From contig CALCJK010000009.1 in assembly GCA_937967455.1 (NCBI GenBank), forward strand, positions 1-64,000: a stretch of DNA of 64,000 nucleotides, in the 5' to 3' direction. Below, piece by piece: positions 34,543 through 44,612 of the stretch. The stretch comes from an uncultured bacterium (GTDB lineage: Bacteria; Bacteroidota; Ignavibacteria; UBA10030; BY39). The notes under the pieces were generated by a model, which did no database searches, was not told where the DNA came from, and saw only the letters and a program-made list of their open reading frames with translations. A program made the position numbers and the translations under genes. Numbering within the stretch: the stretch's first letter is position 1; the number at the start of each line of letters is the position of its first letter.

Positions 34543-34920
34543 ATGAAAATGAAAAATGAAAAAATTATAATTGTTGGGGATCGTGTTCTAATAGCACCTG
34601 ATACAGAGAAAGATAGAACGGAGCATGGACTTTATTTGCCTCCAACTGTAAAGGAGAAGGAAAAAGTTCAAGGTGGTTATGTTATTAAAGTCGGTCCTGG
34701 ATATGCAATTCCTAATCCACAATATATAGATCAAGAACCCTGGTCCACAACTCCTAAAGAACCAGTGAAATATATTCCATTGCAAGCTGAAGAGGGTGAT
34801 TATGCAATTTTTTTAAGAGATCAGGCAATTGAAATTGAGTTTGAGTCTAAAAAATATTTGATCGTTCCTCAATCTGCAATCTTGGTGCTTTTAAGAAAAA
34901 CACCAGAATTGGAGTTTTAA
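34543..34920 (+). CDS. GroES-family co-chaperonin-like protein without adjacent GroEL
   Basis: The 125-residue protein begins with IIIVGDRVLIAPDTE, as in the Cpn10 fold (usual K-P-L-x-D-R-V-L-V), includes GLYLPPTVKEKEK in place of the mobile loop and ends with the barrel strand KKYLIVPQSAILVLL. It is about 30 residues longer than GroES because of an insertion, GYAIPNPQYIDQEPWSTTPKEP, around residues 55-76 (written here as a 22-residue region, key residues W-S-T-T-P). No GroEL gene is next to it. It is probably a second, specialised Cpn10 rather than the main GroES. Confidence 0.75.
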   Translation: MKMKNEKIIIVGDRVLIAPDTEKDRTEHGLYLPPTVKEKEKVQGGYVIKVGPGYAIPNPQYIDQEPWSTTPKEPVKYIPLQAEEGDYAIFLRDQAIEIEFESKKYLIVPQSAILVLLRKTPELEF

Positions 34921-34921
34921 A

Positions 34922-35932
34922 ATGAAATATAGATTTTTAGGCGCTTCAGGAATAAAAGTTTCCGAAATATGTTTTGGTACAATGACGTTTGGTGGAACTG
35001 GTTACTGGAAAAATATAGGTACAACAAACCAGAACGAAGCAAATGAACTTGTAAATTTAGCCATTGAAAATGGTATAAACTTTTTCGATACAGCAGATAT
35101 CTATTCGAACGGTTTAGCAGAGGAAATTTTAGGTAAGGCACTTGGAACCAGAAGGCAGAGTGTTGTCATAGCTACAAAAGTTTTTGGTAGGATGGGAAAA
35201 GGACCAAATGATATTGGTCTATCCCGCCATCACTTATTTGAAGCATGCAATGCAAGTCTGAAAAGATTGAATACTGATTATATTGATTTATATCAGGTGC
35301 ATAATTTTGATCCCTGTACGCCACTCGAAGAGACACTCAATGCAATGACTGATTTAGTAAGGTTAGGTAAAGTAAGGTATATTGGTTGTTCAAACTTTAC
35401 AGGGTGGCAACTAATGAAAGCAATAGCTATTTCTGAAAAATATAATTTTGCAAAATTTATTACATTACAAGCTTATTATTCGCTAATGGCAAGAGAATTG
35501 GAATTAGAATTAATTCCGTTGTGTATTGATCAGAAAATTGGAGTACTACCATGGAGCCCACTGGCGGGTGGGTTTTTGACCGGAAAATATAGAAGAAATA
35601 AACCACGCCCAATTGATGCAAGAAGAAGCAATCCTGAAAATCAATTCCTAAAATTTGATGAAGAAAGAGGTTATGACATTATCGAAGTTTTAGATAAAAT
35701 TGCAATAAGTCATAATGCAACAGTATCTCAGGTTGCACTCAGGTTCTTATTAGAACAAAAAATTGTGAGTTCCATTATTATTGGTGTAAGGAATAAAGAA
35801 CATTTACTGGACAACATTAAATCTTCTGATTTAGAGTTAAGTAATGAAGAGATTCAATCTATTGATGAAATCAGCAAACCTCCGAGGTTATATCCTTACT
35901 GGATGCAGGAGTTTGTACAGAGAGATAGGTAA
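34922..35932 (+). CDS. Aldo/keto reductase
   Basis: The 336-residue TIM-barrel oxidoreductase carries the AKR catalytic tetrad: D in FFDTADIY, Y in the same motif, K in IATKVFG and H in QVHNFD. The NADPH-binding end has IIGVRNKEHL. It most resembles the YajO/Tas-like subgroup acting on small aldehydes or ketones. It begins 1 base after the GroES-like gene stops, suggesting cotranscription. Its stop directly abuts the convergent FecCD permease gene, leaving no room for a terminator between them. Confidence 0.9.
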   Translation: MKYRFLGASGIKVSEICFGTMTFGGTGYWKNIGTTNQNEANELVNLAIENGINFFDTADIYSNGLAEEILGKALGTRRQSVVIATKVFGRMGKGPNDIGLSRHHLFEACNASLKRLNTDYIDLYQVHNFDPCTPLEETLNAMTDLVRLGKVRYIGCSNFTGWQLMKAIAISEKYNFAKFITLQAYYSLMARELELELIPLCIDQKIGVLPWSPLAGGFLTGKYRRNKPRPIDARRSNPENQFLKFDEERGYDIIEVLDKIAISHNATVSQVALRFLLEQKIVSSIIIGVRNKEHLLDNIKSSDLELSNEEIQSIDEISKPPRLYPYWMQEFVQRDR

Positions 35933-36949
35933 TTAAAGTTTTGGTTTTCTCAAGAGTAGAACTAAAAATATTGGAGCTCCTATGATTGCTGTGAGCGCTC
36001 CGATGGGAATTTCAATGGGTGCTATTATTGTTCTGGCAATTGTATCAATAGTTAATAGATAAATAGAACCAAGTAAAAATGAAGCCGGGATTAAAATTTT
36101 GTGATCGGCTCCTAAAGTAATTCTTACTAAATGAGGTATCACCAGACCAACGAATCCGATTATTCCATTGAACGAAACTGTAACTGCTGTGATGATTGAT
36201 GCTATTAAGTATGAAAACTTTTTAAATTTTTCAACTTCTGTTCCAAGTGATATTGCAATTTCTTCATCAATTGAAATCAAATTATAACTTTTAGCTTTGT
36301 AGTAAATAAATATAAAAGCTAAGATAACAATTGGTATTACTATGTATAAAGTCTGAGTATTTGTCGATGATAGATTACCTATTAACCATAGAAAAGCTTC
36401 TTTTGTTTCTCTGTGTTTGATTACCATTATTAGCAGAATAAGAGAATTCAAAAAAGCGCCAATCATTATACCAGTTAGTAATAATCTGTTTGAATCAAAT
36501 TTTCCCTGATATTCCGCTGACAAAAAGACAACCAATATAACTAAAACAGCCCCAAGCAAAGCTAATAAAGGAATACTCATCAAAGTGAATCCAAAACTTA
36601 ACGCAATAACAGCCCCAAGTGTTCCGCCACTTGATATTCCTAAAATGTAAGGTTCAGCAAGTGGATTTCTAAGGAGCGCTTGGAGAACAACTCCACTGAT
36701 CGAGAGTCCTCCACCAACAAAAATTGCCATTAATATTCTGGGTAGTCTTAATTGCAATATTATAATTCTGTAGTTTTCTTCAATTTCTTTATTTAATAAA
36801 AGGTTTGCAATATTTTGTAATGGGATGTTTACTGCACCAATTGTTAGTGAAATGAGTGAAATTAATAAAAGTACAATGCTCAACGATAAAATGATAGACA
36901 GTGTTTTTTTGAATGAAGTTTGTTGAATTTTCACTGCAAGAGCTTCCAC
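35933..36949 (-). CDS. FecCD/BtuC-family ABC transporter permease
   Basis: The 338-residue protein has about 9-10 membrane helices and the FecCD signature [20 protein letters not shown] and [22 protein letters not shown] near the N-terminus. The coupling region [12 protein letters not shown] is near residue 265. These permeases form the channel of ferri-siderophore, heme or cobalamin importers. The usual ATPase and binding-protein genes are not beside it in this window, so the partners must be elsewhere. Its start overlaps the end of obgE by 19 bases. Confidence 0.92.
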   Translation of the reverse strand: MEALAVKIQQTSFKKTLSIILSLSIVLLLISLISLTIGAVNIPLQNIANLLLNKEIEENYRIIILQLRLPRILMAIFVGGGLSISGVVLQALLRNPLAEPYILGISSGGTLGAVIALSFGFTLMSIPLLALLGAVLVILVVFLSAEYQGKFDSNRLLLTGIMIGAFLNSLILLIMVIKHRETKEAFLWLIGNLSSTNTQTLYIVIPIVILAFIFIYYKAKSYNLISIDEEIAISLGTEVEKFKKFSYLIASIITAVTVSFNGIIGFVGLVIPHLVRITLGADHKILIPASFLLGSIYLLTIDTIARTIIAPIEIPIGALTAIIGAPIFLVLLLRKPKL

Positions 36950-37917
36950 ATTGATTTGATTAGATTATCAATTCCAGTGTGAGTTACAGCTGATATATAA
37001 TGAATGGCTTTTATCTGTTTGTCATTTAATTTTATTTTTTTAATTTTTTTAATCAGGTCTTCATCTGCAAGATCAATTTTTGTAAAAACAACCAGCTGAG
37101 GTTTCTTTAACAATTCTTTCTTGAATAGTTTTAATTCCTGCCTTAATATTTTCAAATTTTCTTTAGGATTTTTGATTGTACAATCTATTAAAAAAGCTAA
37201 AACTCTGGTTCTTTCAATGTGACGTAGAAATTGAATTCCAAGCCCTTTGCCCAGATGAGCACCTTCAATTAGTCCCGGCATATCAGCCACTACAAAACTT
37301 TTAAATTCATCGACCTTGACTATGCCCAAATTAGGTACAAGTGTGGTGAAAGGGTAATCAGCAATCTTTGGTTTTGCTGCTGAGATAACTGATATCAAAG
37401 TGGATTTTCCTGCATTTGGAAAGCCTACTAATCCCACATCTGCAATTAGTTTTAACTCAAGTTCGATTTTTTTCTCTTCGCCTTCCTTACCTTGTTCAGC
37501 AAAACGAGGTGCTTGATTTGTGGAGGTTGCAAATTCTGCATTACCTCTACCACCTTTTCCACCATGTGCTATTATTATCTCCTGTTTATCCTTAATCAAG
37601 TCGATAAGGACTTTACCAGTTTCAGCATCTTTTACAATTGTTCCTACTGGAACACTGATTACAATATCCTCACCTTTTTTCCCATATTTATTTGAAGATT
37701 TACCATTTTCGCCATTTCCAGCTTTATAATGCTTCTTATATTTAAAATCTAGTAGAGTATTTAAATGTTTGTTAGCTTTGATGATAATATTTCCACCATC
37801 GCCACCATTACCCCCATCAGGACCCCCTTTAGGAACATATTTTTCTCTTCTGAAACTTACAATTCCATTGCCGCCTCTACCAGCTTTAACAAAAATTGTT
37901 GCATAATCGATGAACAT
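36931..37917 (-). CDS. obgE: Obg-family GTPase
   Basis: The 328-residue protein has the glycine-rich Obg fold at residues 1-157 ([21 protein letters not shown] as shortened signature, [11 protein letters not shown]) and a G domain with GFPNAGKST (G1), the switch [13 protein letters not shown] (G3) and FTKIDL (G4). ObgE binds the 50S subunit and links ribosome assembly to cell growth and (p)ppGpp. There is no C-terminal OCT extension, as in many Bacteroidota. It follows a hypothetical gene with a 2-base gap. Confidence 0.96.
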   Translation of the reverse strand: MFIDYATIFVKAGRGGNGIVSFRREKYVPKGGPDGGNGGDGGNIIIKANKHLNTLLDFKYKKHYKAGNGENGKSSNKYGKKGEDIVISVPVGTIVKDAETGKVLIDLIKDKQEIIIAHGGKGGRGNAEFATSTNQAPRFAEQGKEGEEKKIELELKLIADVGLVGFPNAGKSTLISVISAAKPKIADYPFTTLVPNLGIVKVDEFKSFVVADMPGLIEGAHLGKGLGIQFLRHIERTRVLAFLIDCTIKNPKENLKILRQELKLFKKELLKKPQLVVFTKIDLADEDLIKKIKKIKLNDKQIKAIHYISAVTHTGIDNLIKSMWKLLQ

Positions 37918-37919
37918 AA

Positions 37920-39062
37920 TTATTGTTCTGAATTTGGATAAAATCGTCTATAAGTTATATCTGTGAATTTCACAGCTTCAGGAGAGTACAAATCTACATC
38001 ATTTAAGATATATATTTCATCAATATATTTGGATGCTTCTTTCCAGCTTTTCATTTTATTTATTTCTGAGATTGCATCCTCAAAATCCTTTTCGTTTTTT
38101 TTGAATATTTTTTTTATAAATCTTTTTTTATCTTCTTCATCAATTAGATTTTCTAAAGGCTCAAGTGAGATTTTATTTGATTCATTTTGTTCTGTAACAA
38201 TAGAGATTTTTAGTTCTTTTTCTGAACTTTGAGTTTGTGGAATATCTGATTTTGAATTGATTTGTTCTTCTTTTTGGAGTGGTTCTGCTTCAAATGTTTC
38301 TGAATTTTGTCTTAAATCTTCAAGTATTATGGTTAGGTCCTCTAAAGATAATTCGTTTACATCTCTTTGTAATTCTATGTTCAATCGTTTACTTATTGAA
38401 AGAAGATTTTTGTCCTCAAAAAACTTAATTAAGCCTTTTATATTAATAGGTGTATTAATATTTCTCATTCCATAATTTACATATTCATAGAGTGGAGTTA
38501 TTAGGTTGGCGAGCTGATATCCATCTTTACGACGGATGTATTCACGATCGCATTTCCAAATTAAAGTACTGAATTCGTCAATTGTTAAATATTTAATATT
38601 TCTTTCTTTTATTATTTTTGATAATAAAGTTTTTAAGTAATCATATGGACTAAACATTCTTAGGGTTTTTAAAATTTGTTCAGATGACACCTGATTAGTA
38701 TTATCATAAATATAATTTATTAGAGTCCAATGTGGTCTAACTAGGTAATTAAAAATTAAGTGAATTGCATCCTGAATTGTTTCAAGATATTCATTGCGAA
38801 TAAACAAATAGTTAAGTACTAATATTGAGTTTATTTGATTTTGTAAGCTTATAACTTCTGGATGTGAAAAATTAAATCGGCTGTTAATAAACTTGGTTTT
38901 TATCTCATCATCTAATTTGTTTTCAATATCAACTCTTATCAAAACCTGAATGGGTTTTGGAATTTCTGCTGCTAGTATTTCCTTAACTGAGATTTTTTCT
39001 GCTTTGCCAATTGTTCTGTCGATTATCAGTGAATATAGCCTGTCAATTTCTTTCTCAAACAC
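37920..39062 (-). CDS. Conserved-looking hypothetical protein (380 aa)
   Basis: I do not recognise the family. Residues 1-240 look all-helical and hydrophilic without membrane segments. Residues ~245-300 are a low-complexity Glu/Ser/Gln-rich linker. Residues ~305-380 form a compact domain with [20 protein letters not shown] (shortened) and [16 protein letters not shown]. There is no signal peptide, so it is probably cytoplasmic. It sits between the 1199-aa TPR gene (4-base gap) and obgE (2-base gap), which suggests coexpression with ribosome or growth functions. The C-terminal domain may be a helical interaction module. Confidence 0.6.
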   Translation of the reverse strand: MFEKEIDRLYSLIIDRTIGKAEKISVKEILAAEIPKPIQVLIRVDIENKLDDEIKTKFINSRFNFSHPEVISLQNQINSILVLNYLFIRNEYLETIQDAIHLIFNYLVRPHWTLINYIYDNTNQVSSEQILKTLRMFSPYDYLKTLLSKIIKERNIKYLTIDEFSTLIWKCDREYIRRKDGYQLANLITPLYEYVNYGMRNINTPINIKGLIKFFEDKNLLSISKRLNIELQRDVNELSLEDLTIILEDLRQNSETFEAEPLQKEEQINSKSDIPQTQSSEKELKISIVTEQNESNKISLEPLENLIDEEDKKRFIKKIFKKNEKDFEDAISEINKMKSWKEASKYIDEIYILNDVDLYSPEAVKFTDITYRRFYPNSEQ

Positions 39063-39066
39063 TTAA

Positions 39067-42000
39067 CTATTCTCCCTTTTTAATTAACGATTTTACTCTG
39101 TCTATTTCCTTTTGTGCACCAGCTTTAAATTTTGTGTCAATACCTTTTTTATCTATGATCTGTTGATAAATAGAAATTGCCTGATCATATTTTCCCAATT
39201 TTTCGTATGATTGTCCAGCCATATATAATGCTGTAGCTGTCCAATCGATTTCCTGTTTTGCAGTAACTATATATGGGATTTTTAGAAATTCTAGTATGGC
39301 TTGCTGATAATCGCCCTTTAAAAAATAGGTTTCACCTAAATTATATCTTAATTCAGATTCGTAGTCTGGTTCAAGTTCATCTAAAAGTGTTTGATATTGC
39401 AATATTGCTTGATCATAGTAACCAAGTCGAGTGTATAAAATTCCAAGTTTTATTTTTTTATCTGGAATAGTTTTATCATATGGATAAGAAGATATGTAAT
39501 CCCTTGTAATTTTCAATGCTCCCTCATAGAGTTTTAAAGATTCGTATGCTTCAATTAAATTTGTAAGAGCATATTGTAATATTTCACCGGATTTTTCACC
39601 ATCATTGACGATTTCCTGATAATATTTAATTGCATCTTCGAATTTTTCAGAATTGAAGTATATATTACCCAGAGCTAACAAACTTCTGTATGCAGCTTCA
39701 GTTTTGGGAAATTTTGTGAGTATGCTCTGATATTTTTTTATTGCATCCTGAATTTGTTGATTAATTTCCAAAATCTTACCAAGATAAAATTCAGATAATG
39801 ATTTATAGATTGTTCCTTCAAATTCACTAGAAACATTTTGGAATGTTTTTTTAGCGTTGTTGTAATCTTTGTTCCTGAAATATGCCATAGCCCTTTCGTA
39901 TTCAAACTCTGCTAAAAACTTTTTATCTTTTGGGTAAAGTTTTTTGAATTCATTTATTTTTTCTTGAGCCGATTTTATTTCATTACTTTTAAGTTTTGAA
40001 AGTATGATTTGAGCTAAATAATATTGTTTTTCATCTGAATTGTTTGAGTTTGTGAGTAGAGATTCATATTGAGAAATTGCGTCATTATATCGACTTTGTT
40101 TATACAATAAATCGGCGATATCTCTTTTTGCCTTCTGATTTCCCAATGTTCCAGCTGCTTTATAGTAAGCTGTTGCTGCATCCGCCATTCCTTGAATTTT
40201 CGCAATTTCAGCTAACATTAAATATGCTTCACTTATTAATTCATTATCATCAGATTGTGATATAAATTCTTTCAGATTACGCATTGCATTTTGTAAATCT
40301 TTAATTTTATAGTATATAGTTGCTAAATAGAAATTGTATATTAAAGTATCTTTATCAACAAATGGATTGTTTTTATTGTAGTTTATCAACCTTTGTATCA
40401 AAGCAATGCTTTCAATGTAATTCTCAGATTCAATTATGGACTTTACATATTTAACCTCAAATCCTGCTGGTAACTCAATAAAATAATATTCGTCTTCCAG
40501 TTTTTTAAACCATTTTGCAGCTTCTGAATATTTTTTTGTGTCATAATATATATTTGCCATTGTAAGTATAGCTTTGAAAGTGTAAGCACCATTGGGAAAT
40601 AATTCTAATTGTTTTTTTAAATAAGTTGAAGTTGAATCGTGTTGCCCTTCCATTAAGTATAATTGTGAAATTTTCCAGTAAATGCTCTCTGGCACCTTTT
40701 GTTCGGTTTGAAAAATAGCAGCTTTCAATAATTGTATTGCTTCAATTTTTCTGTTGTTATTTATATATAAGTCGATGAGAAAATCTATTGCATGAATATA
40801 ATTTGGATTTTTAAATTTTGTTGTGAAATGTTTATTAATTAAAGACTCTATTTCATTTAATTTATTACTTAAATAATATAATTTTATTAAATTAATAATT
40901 GCTGAGTCTACAAAATTATGATTTGGATAATTGTTTATAAATTCCTTATAACTGTTGATAGCAATATCTCTATATGTAGTATCAATATAACTATGACGGT
41001 CGTAAGATATTGATTTTTTATACAACATATCTGCTTTAAATTCAGATGTGATCTGTGTGGTTGAGGCTTTTGCAAAGTTTTCTGCTGCTAATAAATAATC
41101 TTTTAGGTCATAAAAATAAATCTCTGCTAATTCATGGTATAAAGCTGGACTGGATTCGTCTATAATTTTTGAAAATAATTTAGCTAGTTTTAGTGTAGCA
41201 TTCTCGTAGTTTTTTATCTTATAATTATTAATATACTCAATTTTTGACTTAGCATTATGGGCTTCGTCAGTTGATGGAAAATTTTTTAATATATAATTAT
41301 AATTTTCGAGTGCTGATATATAATCACCGTATAATTCCTTACATTCAGCAGTATTGTAAAGAATTTTAGTAAGGTTGTGAGATTTAGTTGTATATTTCAG
41401 TGCAATTTCATAAAATTCTTTGGCTTTTATAAAATCTCTGAGGTAATATCGATAGAGATTTGCAATTCTAATATAAGCATCCTGCTTATGTAAATTTGAA
41501 TTAGATATATAGTTCTCGCAATAACTAATAGCAAGATGTATATTACCAATCTGTTCAGCAGTTAATGAGCCACGATAATAAGCTCTGGCAGAATAATCAT
41601 CTGGAATATTCAATGAAATAATTTCATCATAATAAGAAAGAGCTGAGCGAAAGTCCTTTAGATTCTCAGAACAATAGCCTGATAAATATAATGCTTCTGT
41701 TTTGTATCTTGTATCTGGAAATTCTTTTATTAACTTTTTTAAAATTTCCAATGCATTTTTAAAATCTTTTATATCAAAATATGTTTTTGCAAGCTCATAC
41801 AGTATAAATTCTCGCTTGTTTGCTTCGATAGCTTTGTTAGTAATTAAATTATTAAATTGATTAATTGCTTCGCTGAAGTTTTTATTTTTTTTGTAAATTA
41901 ATCCTAAATTAAGATTAGCATCTATCGTGATTTGATTATTTTTATAGCCTTGAATTAATTGGTTAAGTAATTTTTCGGCTTCTGAGTATTGATATGTCTC

Positions 42001-42666
42001 TTTATAAATTCTAGCGAGTAATAACATTGCATCTGGTCTAAATTTTTCAGATGTATCGAATACTTTTCTGGTTTCAGAAATAGCCAAATCAAAATTTCCT
42101 TCATTCATTAATATTTCTGCTAAGGCTAACCGTGCAGGTTGTAAAAATTCAGAATTATTGTATTCCTGTATTATTATATTTATTGATTTTCTGGCTTTTA
42201 AAATATCACCTGAAATTTTATAATATTTCGCCGCCATAAAAAGAGCTTCTGGAGCAATCTGACTTCTTGGATAAAAAGTTCTGGCTCTTTCGAAAGATAC
42301 TGCAGCCTCATGGAAATTGTTGAGCTTGACATCAATCTCGCCTACTTTGTACCATGCTTCAGGTGCTTTAGGATGTTCAGAATAGGAAAGCGCAAAATTT
42401 TGAAATGCCAGTTTAGCATCATCATATTTTTTCAGATTTAAAAGACAAAGACCAATGTAGAATTTTGCTTCTGGAACCTGATTACTCAAGGGATACGATG
42501 TTGTAAAATTTTTGAATTGTTCCATAGCAAGTTCGTACATTCCATCATTATACAAATTTAAAGCTAATTTTAGTTCTGAATGTTCCTTGGTTTCTTGTGA
42601 ATGTAAATTGTAATGATAAAATAATATTATCGATATTAAAGTAATTATTTTGATTATTTTTTGCAT
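39067..42666 (-). CDS. Large periplasmic TPR-repeat protein (1199 aa)
   Basis: The protein begins with a signal peptide (about 1-24, ending near LHSQ) and is then tetratricopeptide-like helices almost to the end. Recurrent forms are A-x-x-x-Y-x-x-I, FPxTxxA and YxxGxxYxxLxxYDxAI, giving some 25-30 repeats in my estimate. TolA-binding (YbgF/BamD)-like periplasmic TPR proteins share this style, usually for envelope assembly or secretion scaffolding. No enzymatic motif is seen. It is encoded directly after the 151-aa hypothetical and before the 380-aa hypothetical, in the same leftward unit as obgE. Confidence 0.85.
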   Translation of the reverse strand: MQKIIKIITLISIILFYHYNLHSQETKEHSELKLALNLYNDGMYELAMEQFKNFTTSYPLSNQVPEAKFYIGLCLLNLKKYDDAKLAFQNFALSYSEHPKAPEAWYKVGEIDVKLNNFHEAAVSFERARTFYPRSQIAPEALFMAAKYYKISGDILKARKSINIIIQEYNNSEFLQPARLALAEILMNEGNFDLAISETRKVFDTSEKFRPDAMLLLARIYKETYQYSEAEKLLNQLIQGYKNNQITIDANLNLGLIYKKNKNFSEAINQFNNLITNKAIEANKREFILYELAKTYFDIKDFKNALEILKKLIKEFPDTRYKTEALYLSGYCSENLKDFRSALSYYDEIISLNIPDDYSARAYYRGSLTAEQIGNIHLAISYCENYISNSNLHKQDAYIRIANLYRYYLRDFIKAKEFYEIALKYTTKSHNLTKILYNTAECKELYGDYISALENYNYILKNFPSTDEAHNAKSKIEYINNYKIKNYENATLKLAKLFSKIIDESSPALYHELAEIYFYDLKDYLLAAENFAKASTTQITSEFKADMLYKKSISYDRHSYIDTTYRDIAINSYKEFINNYPNHNFVDSAIINLIKLYYLSNKLNEIESLINKHFTTKFKNPNYIHAIDFLIDLYINNNRKIEAIQLLKAAIFQTEQKVPESIYWKISQLYLMEGQHDSTSTYLKKQLELFPNGAYTFKAILTMANIYYDTKKYSEAAKWFKKLEDEYYFIELPAGFEVKYVKSIIESENYIESIALIQRLINYNKNNPFVDKDTLIYNFYLATIYYKIKDLQNAMRNLKEFISQSDDNELISEAYLMLAEIAKIQGMADAATAYYKAAGTLGNQKAKRDIADLLYKQSRYNDAISQYESLLTNSNNSDEKQYYLAQIILSKLKSNEIKSAQEKINEFKKLYPKDKKFLAEFEYERAMAYFRNKDYNNAKKTFQNVSSEFEGTIYKSLSEFYLGKILEINQQIQDAIKKYQSILTKFPKTEAAYRSLLALGNIYFNSEKFEDAIKYYQEIVNDGEKSGEILQYALTNLIEAYESLKLYEGALKITRDYISSYPYDKTIPDKKIKLGILYTRLGYYDQAILQYQTLLDELEPDYESELRYNLGETYFLKGDYQQAILEFLKIPYIVTAKQEIDWTATALYMAGQSYEKLGKYDQAISIYQQIIDKKGIDTKFKAGAQKEIDRVKSLIKKGE

Positions 42667-43122
42667 TTAAAATGGTTTTAATTTTTTATCGATTTCATAA
42701 TTTTTTATTTCACATAAATCGTCGATTAGTAAATATAGAGCTTCTGAATTTGTGTTATCTAAAAATTGCTTTTCAAATTCGATTCTATCTTGATTTTCGA
42801 AATTACTAGAAATATTTTTTAGGATTGATATAAAATTATTAAAATTTTTCTGAAATTCAATAATGAGGTTTTTATAGTTTTCTTCTGCCAGTGTTTTATT
42901 GCTTAGAATTCTTTTAACATTAAAAATAAATTTTGCTAAGAATATTAAATTTTCAAAATCACTACTTAAATTATTATTTTTGCTACTCTCAATTAAAAGA
43001 AATATTGTTTTTCTATAATTCAATTTTTTATTTGAATGAATTTCTATCTGGTCAATTAATGTCAGGATATTGTTTTGCATTTTTATAAATATACGGGAAG
43101 ATTCAAAAATATCCAAAGCCAA
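42667..43122 (-). CDS. Small helical hypothetical protein
   Basis: The predicted product is 151 residues if it starts at 43122 or 137 if it starts at the internal ATG 43080 (MQNNILTLIDQ); no Shine-Dalgarno site decides. It is Lys/Asn/Phe-rich and predicted almost wholly helical, with no signal peptide or membrane helix. I recognise no motif. Its stop abuts the TPR gene start (42666/42667), so the two are cotranscribed and it probably heads the operon that includes obgE. Confidence 0.5.
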   Translation of the reverse strand: MALDIFESSRIFIKMQNNILTLIDQIEIHSNKKLNYRKTIFLLIESSKNNNLSSDFENLIFLAKFIFNVKRILSNKTLAEENYKNLIIEFQKNFNNFISILKNISSNFENQDRIEFEKQFLDNTNSEALYLLIDDLCEIKNYEIDKKLKPF

Positions 43123-43181
43123 TTGATATGACTATTTGTCAGAATTAATTTTTTATTAATTTTTTAAAATAATATATAGAT

Positions 43182-43210
43182 TTGTCTTTTTGTCATAGCT
43201 TTGTTATATT
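43182..43210 (+). promoter_or_regulatory. Candidate sigma-70-type promoter for miaB
   Basis: TTGTCT (43182-43187) and TATATT (43205-43210) are 17 bases apart, the optimal spacing, and would start transcription near 43217, placing the palindrome at 43239-43262 in the early leader. AT-rich surroundings raise the chance of a false match. Confidence 0.4.
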
Positions 43211-43238
43211 TACAGAGCAAAAATTAAAAACTTATTTA

Positions 43239-43262
43239 AAATGTGGCAATTTTGCCACATTT
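43239..43262. promoter_or_regulatory. Palindrome in the miaB leader
   Basis: AAATGTGGCAA (43239-43249) and TTGCCACATTT (43252-43262) are perfect reverse complements with only TT between them. The 11-base arms lie 10 bases before the miaB ATG. Near-zero spacing favours a DNA operator for a dimeric regulator over an RNA hairpin, though a 10-bp hairpin with a 4-base loop could also form and hide the ribosome-binding region. Confidence 0.55.
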
Positions 43263-43272
43263 GCTATTTAAT

Positions 43273-44595
43273 ATGAAAAAGAAAGTATATATTGAGACAT
43301 ATGGTTGTCAGATGAATGTTGCAGACACCGAACTAATCTTAAGTATTTTAAAATCTGACGGTTATGATATAACAGATGATATTGAATCTGCAGATGTAAT
43401 ACTCGTAAATACTTGCAGTGTTAGAGAAAATGCTGAAGAGCGTATTATAGGGAGGTTGGGTGATTTCAAGAATAAAAAAAGTAAAAAACCTGAGATCATA
43501 GTTGGTGTGCTCGGCTGCATGGCAGAAAGGTTGAGAGATAAATTTTTCTCATACGATCATAGTACGTCTAAAAATACAAGTATTGCTGATATTGTAGTAG
43601 GACCAGATGAATATCGTAAATTACCAGCTTTGATTAATAAAGCCTGGCATGGAGAAAAAGGCGTTGCAGTACAACTCTCCAGAGTAGAAAATTATGATGA
43701 TATTACACCTTTACGAACTAATGGTATAAGTGCCTGGATTACAGTTATGCGTGGTTGTGATAAATTCTGTACATTCTGCATAGTACCATTTACTCGTGGA
43801 CGCGAAAAAAGCCGACCAATTGAAAGTATTGTGAGAGAAGTAAAAGAACTTTCTGAAAATGGATACAAAGAAATAACATTGTTAGGACAAAATGTCAATT
43901 CATATAACGATCGGGGAAAAGATTTTGCAGATCTACTCAAGTGTGTAGCTCAGGTAGATAGGAATATCAGAATATTATTTACAACATCTCACCCTCAAGA
44001 TATGTCGATTAAACTTATTGAAACAATCGCGCTAGAATCCAATATTGCTAAGTATATACATCTTCCTGTACAATCAGGTTCAAATAGAATTTTAAAATTG
44101 ATGAACAGAAATCACTCTGTCGAACATTATTATCAACTAATTAAAAATATTAGATATTTAATACCAGATGTTGCAATTACAACTGATATCATCGCAGGGT
44201 TTCCTACAGAAACAGAGGAAGATCATCAACAAACACTTGAGTTGATTAGAAATGTTCGGTTTGATGGAGCCTTTATGTTTGCGTATTCTCCTCGCGAAAA
44301 TACGAAAGCATATGAAATTACCGATGATGTTCCGCAGAGTGTAAAAATGAGAAGATTAAATGAAATAATTGAATTACAAAATCAAATTGCATTTGAAAAC
44401 AACTTGAAACTTATAGGCAAAGAAGTAGAAGTGCTTATTGAAAGTACAAGCAAAAGGTCTATTGATAAAATGAAGGGTAGAACTAATACAAATAAAAAAG
44501 TAGTTTTCCCCAAAAATGGGTATATGATTGGCGACTATGCCAAAGTGAAAATCACAAGTGTCAATTCTGTAACTTTATTCGGAATAACAATTTAA
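43273..44595 (+). CDS. miaB: tRNA-2-methylthio-N6-dimethylallyladenosine synthase
   Basis: I chose the ATG at 43273 (MKKKVYIETYGCQMN), which matches known MiaB starts; a GTG 30 bases upstream lies inside the palindrome. The product (440 aa) methylthiolates i6A37 of tRNAs reading UNN codons. The N-terminal domain has three cysteines for one cluster (TYGCQMN, VNTCSV, VLGCMAER). The radical-SAM domain has CDKFCTFC for the second. A TRAM domain closes the protein (about 375-440). It is the first of a rightward gene series. Confidence 0.95.
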   Translation: MKKKVYIETYGCQMNVADTELILSILKSDGYDITDDIESADVILVNTCSVRENAEERIIGRLGDFKNKKSKKPEIIVGVLGCMAERLRDKFFSYDHSTSKNTSIADIVVGPDEYRKLPALINKAWHGEKGVAVQLSRVENYDDITPLRTNGISAWITVMRGCDKFCTFCIVPFTRGREKSRPIESIVREVKELSENGYKEITLLGQNVNSYNDRGKDFADLLKCVAQVDRNIRILFTTSHPQDMSIKLIETIALESNIAKYIHLPVQSGSNRILKLMNRNHSVEHYYQLIKNIRYLIPDVAITTDIIAGFPTETEEDHQQTLELIRNVRFDGAFMFAYSPRENTKAYEITDDVPQSVKMRRLNEIIELQNQIAFENNLKLIGKEVEVLIESTSKRSIDKMKGRTNTNKKVVFPKNGYMIGDYAKVKITSVNSVTLFGITI

Positions 44596-44602
44596 AAATT
44601 AT

Positions 44603-44607
44603 GGAGG
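44603..44607 (+). promoter_or_regulatory. Shine-Dalgarno site deciding the SPOR-gene start
   Basis: GGAGG lies 5 bases before the ATG at 44613. It overlaps a more upstream in-frame ATG (44601), which it effectively rules out as the start. Confidence 0.7.
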
Positions 44608-44612
44608 TTTTT

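Noticed and set aside
43243..43272. GTG start for miaB 30 bases upstream of the chosen ATG
   Set aside because: It lies inside the palindrome, and the ATG at 43273 gives the standard MiaB N-terminus.
44601..44612. Upstream ATG of the SPOR-domain gene
   Set aside because: It overlaps the GGAGG ribosome-binding site that serves the ATG at 44613, which starts a clean signal peptide.
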